A DNA stretch of 64,000 nucleotides, taken from assembly GCF_950295315.1 (NCBI RefSeq), contig NW_026647620.1, positions 113,501-177,500 on the forward strand. Direction: 5' to 3'. A model generated the notes under the pieces. The model did no database searches. It was not told the DNA's origin and saw nothing but the letters and a program-made list of their open reading frames with translations. Position 1 is the stretch's first letter. Each line of letters opens with the position of its first letter. Positions 1-12,100 of the stretch are shown piece by piece. The position numbers were made by a program, and so were the translations under genes. Origin of the DNA: Erinaceus europaeus (taxonomy: Eukaryota > Chordata > Mammalia > Eulipotyphla > Erinaceidae).

Positions 1-220
1 TTATTTGTGCAGCATACCTGTGAGAACAGGTGGTATAAAAACTTCCTGTGTATTGAGACGGTGACTTGTCACCACTAATTGGTGCCCAAACTGGCTCTAG
101 CTAGGTTCCCCGACTAGTTCCAGGTTCCAGGCCTTTTTTGTTGTTGTAATTGTTAATCAGGTGTTACTTACCTTTATAATATAACCATATATTAGCTTAC
201 ATTTAGAAATAGTATTTATT

Positions 221-432
221 GGGGCCGGATGGTGGCGCACCTGGTTGAGGGCACTCATCACAGTGCACAAGGACCCGGGTTCAAGCCCCTGGTCCCCACC
301 TGCAGGGGGAAAGTTTTGTGTGTGGTGAAGCAGAGCTGCAGGTTTTTTTTTTCCTCTCTCTCTCTCCCTCTTTATCTCCCCCTTCCCTCTTGATGTCTGA
401 CTGTCTCTATCAAATAAAGATAAAAAAAAACT
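221..432 (+). mobile_element. SINE-B copy
   Basis: tRNA-like head, box-B-like GGGTTCAAGCC, pyrimidine-rich middle and an A-rich tail ending near 432. Lies in a TOP6BL intron. Confidence 0.8.
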
Positions 433-486
433 TATAGTTTCACAAAATTTAAAAAAAAAATGCAACCAGCTGAAAAACAATAGTAT

Positions 487-643
487 TGATTTATTTGGGA
501 TAGAGACAAAGAGAAATAGGCAGGGGGAGGTGAAGACACTTGCAGCACTGTTTCACCTCCCACAGGTAGGGCCCTGGGGCTTGAACCTGGGTCCTTGCAT
601 GTGGTAACATGTGCTCGCTATCAGGTGTGCCACCACCCAACCT
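487..643 (-). mobile_element. SINE-B copy
   Basis: The reverse complement shows the SINE-B head and GCTTGAACC box. Only the tail side of the middle region is diverged. Confidence 0.75.
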
Positions 644-674
644 TTTATCTTGCATTTTTAATTTTTTTTGCATT

Positions 675-797
675 ACCTTTATTTATTTATTGGATAGAGA
701 CAGCCAGAAATTGAGAAGGTAAGGGGGTGATAGAGAGGGAGAGACAGAGAGACACCTGCAGCCCAGCCCCACCACTTGTGAAGCTTTCCCTCTTGTG
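675..797 (-). mobile_element. SINE-B fragment
   Basis: Tail and body of SINE-B, broken off near 797. A short piece of SINE-A tail in + orientation (AGCCCCAGCAATAACCCTGG) follows directly. Confidence 0.65.
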
Positions 798-852
798 GAG
801 CCCCAGCAATAACCCTGGAAACAAAAACAAAACAAAACAAACAAACAAAAAA

Positions 853-967
853 CAGAGAAAGAGAGAAAGAACCAGACATCACCTTGGTACATGTGCTTCC
901 GAGGATAGAACTCAGGCCTCATGTTTGAGAGTTCAGTACTTTATCCACTGTGCCACTTCCCAGACCA
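853..967 (-). mobile_element. SINE-C copy
   Basis: Carries ACATGTGCT, GAACTCAGG and TATCCACTGTGCCAC, the diagnostic SINE-C segments. Confidence 0.75.
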
Positions 968-975
968 CAAATAGA

Positions 976-1166
976 TTTTTCTTTATTTATTATTGGATGG
1001 AGACAAGAGAAATTGAGAGGGGAAGGGAGATAGAGACAGAGACTCCTGCACCCCTGCTTCACCACTTGTGAGCTTTCCCTCTGCAGATGGGGACCAGGGC
1101 CTTAAACCCAGGTCCTTGCGCACTGTAATGTGTGTGCTCAACCAGGTGTGCCACTGCCTGGCCCCT
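976..1166 (-). mobile_element. SINE-B copy
   Basis: Near full-length reverse SINE-B. A pyrimidine tract and A-rich tail resembling a + strand SINE-B 3' end follow at 1167-1235. Confidence 0.8.
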
Positions 1167-1239
1167 CTCTCTCCCTCTCTATCACCCCCTTTCCTCTCAA
1201 TTTCTGTTTCCGCCAAAAAAATAAATTTAATACATAGAA

Positions 1240-1352
1240 GATGAAGGAGAAGAAGAAAAAGAAGAGGGAAAAGGGAAGAAGAGGAGGAGGAGGAGGAGGA
1301 AAAAGGAAGGGAGGGAGGGAAGGAGGCGAGGGAGGGAGGGCGGGCGGGCAAG
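1240..1352 (+). repeat. Purine-rich (GGA/GAA) tract
   Basis: Low-complexity run of GA, GGA and GGGA units after a SINE tail. It is open in translation only because of its composition. Confidence 0.8.
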
Positions 1353-1708
1353 GCGTTTCAGCAGCACTTCCTCTGGGCGCCTGCCGAGTACCCTTGCTGT
1401 CTGTCCTACATGCTTGGCCAGGAGCGTCAGCGCTAGCCTGTTACTTGATGGTGCGTTTCGCCCTTTGCTTTCACAGGCTAGCTTTGCTGAGTCGTTCTAA
1501 CAGTGGTGCCTGCGGTCACCTTATTGGAGGCAGCCCTCCTTCCATGTATCTCTGCTTCTATTATGAACTAAAAAGAACCTACCTCTGTTTCTTCAAAAAT
1601 AAGGTCATTCTTCATCTTGATTTCCTTGCTCTTTTTCTCAATTCTAGGCGGGTTTAGGAGTCACTGGTATCTTCTTCCTCCTCTTTCCTTCTTCTTGCTT
1701 TTGTTTCC

Positions 1709-1818
1709 CAGAGCACTGCTCAGCTCTGGTTTATGGCAGTGTAGGGGATTGAACCTGGGACCTTGAAGTCTCAGGCAGGAGAGTCTCTTTGCATGACCAC
1801 TATGCTATCTCCCCCCAG
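1709..1818 (-). mobile_element. SINE-D copy
   Basis: Shows GAGCACTGCTCAGCTCTGG, GATTGAACCTGGGAC and ATGCTATCT, the SINE-D landmarks, in reverse orientation. Confidence 0.75.
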
Positions 1819-1898
1819 AAGATGCTGGCATCTTCTGTTCAATAGGTCAGCCAGGAGCAGCGGTCCTGATGTGGTAACCTCCATTCCCCCTCCCCTAG

Positions 1899-2020
1899 GA
1901 GTCCACACCTGGCTTAAGGCGCATCTCAGCGCCGTCCTCAGCGAGAGCCGCGGTGTGGTGCGTGAGTCCCTGCAGGCCATGGTGGACCGGGCCTTGGAGC
2001 AACATCACCAGGCTGCCACG
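1899..2020 (+). CDS. TOP6BL: TOP6BL coding exon (first in window)
   Basis: Acceptor CCCCTAG before 1899, donor GTACTGAG after 2020. Encodes VHTWLKAHLSAVL...LEQHHQAAT. It enters with two bases completing a codon and ends in phase 0. Confidence 0.88.
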
Positions 2021-3240
2021 GTACTGAGACGTTCACTATGCTCACTCTCCTACTACCTCTAAAAATCAGTTGACTACTCATTTAAAAAATAACGGGGGGG
2101 GGGGGCAAGGATGGTAGCACAGCGGGTTATGCGCACATGATGCAAAGCGCAAGGACCAGCATAAGGATCCTGGTTCGATCCCCCAGCTCCCCACCTGCAG
2201 GGAAGTCGCTTCACAAGCGGTGAAGCAGGTCTGCAGGTGTCTTTCTCTCCTCTCTGTCTTCCCCTCCTCTCTTTATTTCTCTCTGTCTTGTCCAACAACA
2301 ACAACAATAACAACCACAAGAAGGGCAACAGAATGAGAAAAATGGCCTCCAGGAGCAGTGGATTCCTAGTGCTGGCACTGAACCCCGGCGATAACCCTGG
2401 AGGCAATAGATAAATAAATTAAATAACCAGGGTAGAGGCCCAGGCGGTGGTGCGCCCAGCCGAGTGGACACATTACTATGCAAGGACCCAGGTTCGAGCC
2501 CTGGCTCCCCACCTGCAAAGGGACACTTTAGATTGATGGGTGAAGCTGGACTGCAGGTGTCTCCCGTCCCCTCTCAATTTCTCTCTGTCCTAGCAAATAA
2601 AATAGAAAGAAAAAGACAGGAAGAAGGAAGGCGGGAGGAAGGAAAACCCCAACACGCCCCCCCCCCAGTGCAGGCAGGGCTTGCGAGTCCCCCCCCCCCA
2701 GTGCAGGCAGGGCTTGCGAGTCCCCCCCCCAGTGCAGGCAGGGCTTGCGAGTCCCCCCCACCAGTGCAGGCAGGGCTTGCGAGTCCCCCCCCCACCAGTG
2801 CAGGCAGGGCTTGCGAGTCCCCCCCCGCAGTGCAGGCAGGGCTTGCGAGTCCCCCCCCCCACCAGTGCAGGCAGGGCTTGCAAGTCCCCCCCCCCAGTGC
2901 AGGCAGGGCTTGCAAGTCCCCCCCCACCAGTGCAGGCAGGGCTTGCAAGTCCCCACCCCCACCAGTGCAGGCAGGGCTTGCAAGTCCCCCCCCCCACCAG
3001 TGCAGGCAGGGCTTGCAAGTCCTTCCTGCTTGTTGGCCTCCCTCTCGGCACAGCCCGACAGTGTGCGCTGCAGCTGCCCAGGAAGTCAGGTTTCACCTCA
3101 GATGGGTGAGAAACCAACTTGCTTGCTCTTCCCCCCTTGTAGGTGAGTGAAGAAATAGGGACAAATCAAACACCAGAGAAGCCGGCTGGCGTGCGCCAAA
3201 CCCGGCGCCAAAGCTTCCGTGAATCTAACACTATTCTCAT

Positions 3241-3274
<34 letters not shown>

Positions 3275-6064
3275 GCGCGCGCGCGCGGGCGCCTCCAGGA
3301 TTATTGCTGGGGCTGGGTGCCCGCACTACGAATCCACTGCTCCTGGAGGGCATTTTTCCCATTTCGCTACCGTTATTGCCCGTTATTGTTGTCATTGTTG
3401 CTGTTATCATTGCTGTCATTGTTGTTGGACAGGACAGAGAGAAATGGAGAGAGGAGGGGAAGACAGAGAGGGGGAGAGAAAGACAGACACCTGCAGACCT
3501 GCTTCACTGCCTGTGAAGCGACCCCCTGCAGGTGGAGAGCCGGGGGCTCGAACCGGGATCCTTATGCTGGTCCTTGTGCTTTGCGCCACCTGCGCTTAAC
3601 CCACTGCGCTAGTGCCTAACCACCCCTTTCTTTTTTTAATATTTATTTATTTATTCCCTTTTATTGCCCTTGTTGTTTTATTGTTGTAGTAATTATTGTT
3701 GTTGTTATTGATGTCGTCATTGCTGGATAGGACAGAGAGAAATGGAGAGAGGAGGGGAAGACAGAGAGGGGGAGAGAAAGACAGACACCTGCAGACCTGC
3801 TTCACCGCCTGTGAAGTGACTCCCCTGCAGGTGGGGAGCCTGGGACTTGAACCTGGATCCTTCTGCCAGTCCCTCCGCTTTGCAAAGCCTGCACTTAACC
3901 CAATGCGCTACTGCCTGACCCCCCCCGCCTTTTAATGCTGTTGCTTTCTCTTCTTGCCTGGCTTCCTGGACTCCTCCAACCCATGTATTTTCAGTAGCAC
4001 AGTTCTTACATGATGCTTCCATTCCCCCTGGGGGCGATGGGGGAATGCAGAGGGACACATCTACACTGAGAGTAAATAACTTTTTGTTTTTAAACCATAT
4101 GTGTCTGTTTTTTTGCCCAGGCCTCACATTTGTCTTTTTTTTTTTTTAAAAGATTTTATTTATTTATTCATGAGGAAGATAAGAGGAGAGAGAGAAAAAT
4201 CACTCTGGTACATGTGCTGCCGGGGATTGAACTCGGGAACTCATGATTGAGAAGCCAATGCTTTATCCACTGCGCCACCTCCTGCACCACTGTTTTGTTT
4301 TGTTTTTTCCTTACATTTTTTTTTTACCAGAGCACTGATCTGGCTTATGGTGGTGCAGGAGGTTGACTCTGGGTCTTCAGAGTTTCTTTGCATAACCATG
4401 ATGCTATCTACCCCTGCCATTTTTGTTGTTGTTTTGTTTTGTTTTGTTTTTGCCACCAAGGTTATTGTTGGGGTTCGGTGCTACCCTCTCCTGGTAGCTC
4501 ATTTCTCTCTCTCTCTCTTCCCTTCCCTTTTCCCTATTAACTAGGACAAAGAGAAACTGAAAGGGTAGGGGGAGATAGAGAGGGAGTCCTGCTTCACTGC
4601 TTCTGAAGCTTCCTCCCTGCAGGCCTTGAGTACAGTGAAGTTTGTGCTCACCGGGCGCACGCCAACAGCTCTCGCCTTTTCTTAACATGTCAGAGTGAGT
4701 AAGTCACATCTGTGAAAGACTTCAACCCCTCGGTGTCCCTCAAGTCGCAATTTCAGTAGGAAGTCTTGAAGTGGAAGAACTGTCAAATCCTGTCCTGACA
4801 GGAATCTTTGTGTCCTTGAGATTCCCATACGCCAGCAACCCGGGATCATCAGAACCTCGGATCTTCCCCTGTGTTGTGTCCCCAGGCACACCAGAAGCGG
4901 CGGGCCTCACTCTCAGTGGCCGTGCGATCCATCCTGGGAATCGTCACCGGAAGCACCAGCAGCCGTTTCCGAAAGATCTGCTTCCAGGCCCTTCAAGTTA
5001 GTAGGAAACTCAGGATACTTAAACGTGCCGGGGTCTAAGGGACACTCTGCTCTTGACCCGGTGATGTTTACACGGTGCTTTAGAATCAGTTCGTCCGCCC
5101 CTTCTGTGGTTCTGCCTGTGATGCACATCTAAGAAATAGCTGTTGAATGGATAGTGGTACATGTACTGACTTCAAAAGCAAGAAAACAGATATCAAGTTG
5201 TCTTTTTTTTTTTTTTAAGATTTTATTTATTTATTAATGAGAAAGAAGAGAGAGAGAAAGAACCAGACATCACTCTGGTACATGTGCTGCCGGGGACTGA
5301 ACTCAGGACCTCATGGTTGAGAGTCTAATGCCTTAGCCACTGTGCCACTTCCCGGACCACACGTTGTTCTTTTTTTAAGATTTATTTACTGACATGTGGG
5401 AAAAAATGGAAAACCAGAACATTACTCTAACACATCAAACTCGGGACCTTGTGATTTTTTAAGTATAGGGTCCTAGTCACTACACCACCTCCAGGAGCTG
5501 TCTTCTCTCTCCCTCTCCCTCTCCCTCTCTGTCCCCCCCACCTTTTCCAGCAGAATTACCAGTGGGGCTCAGTCTTTGCACAGCTCTACCATTCCCGGTC
5601 ACCTCTCTTCTTTCTTTGTTTCGGTATAAAGTGAGAGATGGGGGAGAGAGAGGAAGACAGAAACAGGGGAGGAGAGACGGAGTCCTGTAGCAGTGCACCG
5701 CTGCTCACGAACCTTCGTCTCTGCAGGTGAGAGCCGAGGGGCTTGAACTCTGCTCAGCATGCACAGTCACCTGTGGCAACAGCCTCTTGCAGAGCACACA
5801 ACCAGGGATGGGCAAGGCTGGGACTGCACCCGTGACCCCGGGTTCCTGCGGTGGCAAATATGAGCACAGTGGAGATCAGCAAAGCACAGGGTCAGGCGGC
5901 ACAGACAGCTTATCAAGTTTGAGAGTGAGGCCTGAAGTCAGACCTTACTACGTGAACACGTATTTGAACTGATTATGCGGTTAACTCCCCTCATCTTCAT
6001 CCATAGATTGGAAAAATAACAGTACCTTACAGGGTCAGGATGAGAGCAAGGGCTAAATGTGTAG

Positions 6065-6127
<63 letters not shown>

Positions 6128-9100
6128 GAGTGTGTGAAAAATCCCACAGAAGGGACGCTTCCTTCAGTGCAGTGAGGCCTGGCTCAAACCTGGGTCACAC
6201 ACATGGGAAAGCAGTGTGCTACCCGAGAGAACTATTTTGCTGGCCCAAGGACTCAGTGTGAATGTGGATAGCACACAGCAGGTTCTTGATAAATGTTCCT
6301 TTTTTTTTTTTAATTTTCTTAGGAACTGACCAGTCGGTGTTATCAGTGGGGTGACCGTCACTCCACGTCACAGATGTAGATACTGCCCAGTAAACGTGAT
6401 CATCACAGTTCAGATTCTGCATATCATCTCTCATGTGTTATGTAGTTGTAACCACAGATTCCTGCTTTCATACTGTGATACTGCCCTCTGTTTCGGCATT
6501 CTCCGGGTTACTGAGATATTAGTGGACTGTTACCCGATATCCCACTGTACTTTTTTTTTCTTTTTTCTTTCCTTTCTGTACCAGAGCACTGCTCAGCTTC
6601 GCCTTATGCTGGTGTGAGGGATTGAACCCGGGACTTTCGAGCCTCGTGCACGAGAGTCTTTTTGTATAACCATTAAGCTATCTACTCCACCTCCACTGTA
6701 ATAATTTAGTCAACCATCTTACTAATGTCAGACATTTATGTTGTCTCATATTCTTCTGTCAATGTAAACAGTATTTCAGTTGATACCCTTATGTCACCTT
6801 TTGGATATTTCCTAAGATTAATTTCTACAGGTGGAGTTACTGGAGTAAAGAATGTAACACTCGACAGGGGGAGATAGCATAATGGTTATGCAAACAGACT
6901 CTCATGCCTGAGGCTCCAAAGTCCCAGGTTTAATGCCCTGCACCACCATAAGCCAGAGCTGAGCAGTGCTCTGGTTTAAAAAAATTTAAAAATAGGGGAT
7001 TGGGCGGTAGCACAGCGGGTTTAACGTACATGGCACAAAGCGCAAGGACTGGCGAAAGGACCCCCGGTTCAAGCTCCCGGCTCCCCACCTGCAATGTAGT
7101 CACTTTACAGGCAGTAAAGCAGGTCTGCAGGTGTCTATCTTTCTCTCCCCCTGTCTGTCTTCCCCTCCTCTCTCCATTTCTCTCTGACCTACCCAACAGC
7201 AACATCAATGGTAATAATAATAATAATGACAACAAAATGGGAAAAAATGGCCTCCAGGAGCAGTGGATTCATAGTGCAGGCACCCAGCCCCAGTGATAAC
7301 CCTGGAGGCAAATAATAATAATAATAATAATAAACAAAGAATATAACATCTTGTGGTCCGGGAGGTGGCACCATGGATAAAGCATTGGGCTCTCAAGCAT
7401 AAGGTCCTGAGTTCAGTCCCTGACAGCCTGTATGCCAGAGAGAGTTCTTCCTCTCTCCTCCTTTTTTTTTTTTTTTTATTTTTTTTTATTTATTTTATTT
7501 ATTTATTCCCTTTTGTTGCCCTTGTTGTTTTTTTGTTGTAGTTATTATTGTTGTTGTTGTTGTTGGATAGGACAGAGAGAAATGGAGAGAGGAGGGGAAG
7601 ACAGAGAGGAGGAGAGAAAGACAGACACCTGCAGACCTGCTTCACCGCCTGTGAAGCGACTCCCCTGCAGGTGGGGAGCCGGGGTTCGAACCGGGATCCT
7701 TATGCCGGTCCTTGTGCTTTGCGCCACCTGCGCTTAACCCGCTGCGCTACAGCCCGACTCCCTCCTCTCTCCTCCTATCCCTCTCATTAATAAACGAAAT
7801 ATTTTTGGGAGTTGGGAGGTAGCGCAGCAGGTTAAGCGCTCATGGCACGAATTGCAAGGACCGGAGTGAGGATCCCGGTTCGAGCCCCCGGCTCCCCACC
7901 TGCAGGGGAATCGCTTCACAGACAGTGAAGCAGGTCTGCAGGTGTCTGTCTTTCTCTCTCTCTGTCTTCCCTCCTCTCTCCATTTCTCTCTGTCCTATCC
8001 AACAATTCGACATCAATAACAATAACAATAATAACTACAACAATAAAACAACAAGGGCAACAAAAGGGAATAAATAAATATAAAAAATTTAAAAAATAAA
8101 TGAAATATTTAAAAAATAAAACTATTTTTTTTAAAAAGAATAACACCTTTGTGGGGCTGGGAAGAAAGCATAAAAGCTCTCATGACTGAGGCTTTGAGGT
8201 CCCAGGTTCAGTCCCTAGCATAAGCAAAAGCCAGAGCTAAACAATATTCTGGCTTTTCTCTCTGTACCTCTCTCATTAAAAAAATAAATAAATATGGGGC
8301 TAGGGAGACAGCATGATGGTTCTGTAGAAAGACTTTTGTACCGGAGGCTCTGACATTTCATGTTCAATCCCCAGCACCACCATCAACCAGAGCTGAGCAG
8401 GGCTCTGATGTACTCCCCCCCCACCTCTCCATATCTCATTAAAATAAAATATTAAATACATAAATAAATTAAATGTTTAAAGAGTATAATGCCTGAGAAG
8501 GGGTGGACAGCATCATGGCTACGGAAAGACTCTCGTGCCTGAGTTCCAGGTTCAATCCCCTGTACCACCACAAGCCAGAGCTGAGCAGTACTCTGGTTAA
8601 GGGGAAAAAGAGCATAACACCTTTACATTTTAGTGGATTTTTGACTGCTGACACTGCTCAGCTCTGGCTTATGGTGCTGCTGGGGACTGAACCTGGGAGC
8701 TCAGATCAATAGCAGAGGCTAGAGAGTAGAGCACTATCTTGGCAATCTTGAGGTTGGTCCTAGCTTTCAGACTGAGATCTTGGGTGGGTCACTTCTCCAA
8801 TTTAAATTCCAACTTTTGTAGCTATGAAGTTTATGTGTTGTAGTAGGTGGTTAGGGTGGTCCCCTTTAGCTTTAATATCCTACCCATAAATTATGGCTGT
8901 AACTATCATTTCCCCCCTCTCCTCCCAAAAAGACTTATCTGAGGGAGAGTTCTCACCTGTCTTAGAGGCTCCATTGCACCTCTTGTGTCTTAGAGGAGAG
9001 CAGGTCACAGCAGCTGCATCTCGGGGACGCTCGTCCCTCTAGAGAAAGGGAATAGAGTCCTGGCGGGAGGCTGTTGTCAGGCAGCAGAGACGGGAAGACG

Positions 9101-12100
9101 CCTCGCACACGAGCCATGGCCGCCTGCCTCAGGTCTCCCAGGCCTGCTCCCACCCTCCCTCTCTCCCTCTCTGTTCCCTTCTTACTTCTTTAAAGACTCA
9201 GTAGAAGTTTACTACAAAATGGGAACAAGCAGCAACAATGAAATCACTTTGGGTCTCCCAAGTCTGTTTTATTTTAAAGATCTTTGCAGGATGTTTGGAT
9301 AAACAAAGAAGAAAAGCAGGGGATGAGAAATCTCAATCCCACATATTTACAGAATTGTCAGTTCAGAACTCCAGACCTTACGCTTGCGAGCCAGGTAGGT
9401 TCCCTCCCCGCTGTGAAGCTCCCACCCAGCTCACCAGTAGCACACAGGTTAGTCACCAGCACTGACCTGGCGACTCCTGGAGAAATCCTGTAGAGGACAC
9501 ACATTTTAAATGAATCATCTCTAGCTGACATGGCCAAAAAAAACTTGAAGTTAGCGCTATTTTGAACACTGACTCAACGCTAGGGTCTCTCCCTCACTTT
9601 GAAATCTAAATCTCTATTAAATCTAAAAGCTGTTTGATGCTATGACTGCGACTGAACTCACTGTGGTAACTATCATGCTACACAGCAGATCAAACAGCCA
9701 TGTCGTGCACTCAGAGGGTATCTGGTGGTGTGTTCAGTGATACTGCGGAAAAAAGAAATCCGAAACTTTGGGCTAAACACTGAGAACAGTTATGCTACTA
9801 GTTTTTTTAAATTTATTTTAATTTATTTATTGTGTGATTAATGTTTTACAATCGACAGCGAATACAATAGTTTGTACATGTGTAACGTTTCTGTTTTCCA
9901 CATAACAATACAACCCCACTAGGTCCTCTGTCATCCTTTTCCAGGACCTGTACTCGACCCCCCCCCCCCCAAGAGTCTTTTACTTTGGTGCAATACTAGT
10001 TTTACTGAGTAGACTTTAAAATCAAATTACCTTCGCCAGCGCTACTTACGGTTTTAATTTTCCCTCGAATCAACCTCTGCACATCACTCATAAGCTTCAC
10101 CCCTTTTTCTCTGTCATGATCTCTTCTTCTCAAGATCTCCCAGGTCTGCTCTGCACGAACATCATTGTTAGTTTTGCCACCAGCTGCCTGCTCTGCTTTT
10201 GTCCCTCCTTCCTTGGACGTCGCCTGCTAGGTTTCCTGGCTGGAGACGCCTCCCTCCTGCTGCCTGGTGGGCTCTTCTCTTCCTGTTGAGTTTACGTGCC
10301 CACTGGATGTCTTGGTGTTTCCTGCCTCAGCTACTTATTCTCGAACTGCCTTACACGTGTGTGTGTTTTCTTCCAGGTTATGTGGCACTTTTCCTCAAAG
10401 TTCTGGGATGTGATTTCAGGGCCACCTTCCTTAACTTTTCTTGGGAATGTCTTTGGAGAAGCAGAATCAGTTTTCTCGTGAATTTTTTTTCTTGTCACAT
10501 ATTTGGGCCTTTTCCTAGTAACTCTCCCCCCTAAACGTCCACTATAACAGTTCTTACATGTGAGCTCCATCAGGCGCAAACCGCCGCTCAGCTACCTCCA
10601 CTCGTCCTGCTCCTGCCGCCGCCCATGTCTTTCTCCTTCTGTGTCCGTAGGATCCAAGGGAACTCCATGGAGGGTGGCAGCCGTGTCCCTTTTTGTCTCT
10701 TCATCTGTCTCCAACCCATTTTAGGCAGCTGACACACAGGAGTTTGGGGCAAAACTGGACAAAGCATTTCACGAAGTCACCCAGCACCGATTTCGCCATA
10801 GCTGTGAAGTGGAGCCGGTGAGTGTGAAATGATAAGCAGTGCTTTGCTGGGAGCCCTTGGCGTGGCCCGTGACGGCCCCCACACTGGGTGAAGGGTCCCG
10901 GGGCTAGCCTTTCAGCAAGGAGCGACTTCACAGTACACACACGCTGCTACACGGGGAGAGGCACGGCTGGATGTCGTGTGACTCCACTTCTGCCGCTGAC
11001 TAGTTGTGTGGTGTTACTGTCTAAGTCCTTTAACTTTCTGAAGTGTTCAGTAAAACAGGAATGATGCAGACCTGACCTGGAGTGTTTTGAGTGAGATGGT
11101 GGGAATAAAATGCTGAGCACAGCCTCACTCTCTCGTGCTGGGAATATGATGAAATTCTTGTTTAGTTTTACCTAATCAAAACACACTTTTAATCTAGTCA
11201 CCTCTTTTATTTTACTTTATTTTTCCAGAGCACTACTCAGTTCTTGTTCATGTGGGTGTGGGGGGGCTGAACCTGGGGCCTCGGAGCCTCAGGCATTAGA
11301 GTCTGCTGTGACTCCTATGCTACTGTTCCCACTCCACTCACCTCTTTAATACTGGGGATAGTGTACTGCTGGGCTCTCAGCCCGGAGAATGAAATGACTG
11401 TGTCTGCCTGTGCCTCTGGGTGGCACAGTGTGGGAAGCAGGGAAGCCCAGCGTCTCCGGACTCCAGGTATAGCTGGTTGTAAGGCTCCGACTGTGGCTGC
11501 CTCTTGACTCCAGTCAGCAGGATGGACTTTCCTGGAACTGTAGCATAAAATGAGTAAATTCAGAAAGTTACATCACTGGAGGGCTGGGTGGTGGCACACT
11601 GGGTTAAGCACATGTAATAGGAAGCACAAGGATCCCGGTTCGAGCCCCTGCCTCCCCACCTGCAGGGGAGTCGCCTCACAAGCTGTGAAGTGGGTCTGCA
11701 GGTGTCTGTCTTTCTTTTTTTCTTCTTTTTAAATTTCTTTCTTTTTTATTTAAATGTTTTAAAAAATATATTTAGTCCCTTTTACTGCCCTAGTTTTATT
11801 GCTGTAGTTATTATTGTTGTTCTTGATGTCATCGTTGTTGGATAGGACAGAGAGAAATGGAGAGAGGAGGGGAAGACAGAGGGGGAGAGAAAGACAGACA
11901 CCTGCAGACCTGCTTCACTGCCTGTGAAGCGACTCTGCTGCAGGTGGGGAGCCAGGGGCTCAAACTGGGATCCTTAAGTCGGTCCTTGTGATTTGTGCCA
12001 CCTGCACTTAACCCGCTGCGCTACTGCCCGACTCCCAAGTGTCTATCTTTCTCTCTCAGCTTCTCTCTGTCCTATCCAATAAAGGGGGGGGGGTGGTGGC

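Noticed and set aside
6067..6126. ORF rich in His-Thr
   Set aside because: Antisense translation of the GT microsatellite.
7548..7790. Many short ORFs with a recurring GERKTDTCRPASPPVKR-type peptide
   Set aside because: The peptide is the translation of SINE-A and recurs wherever SINE-A occurs; it is not a gene family.
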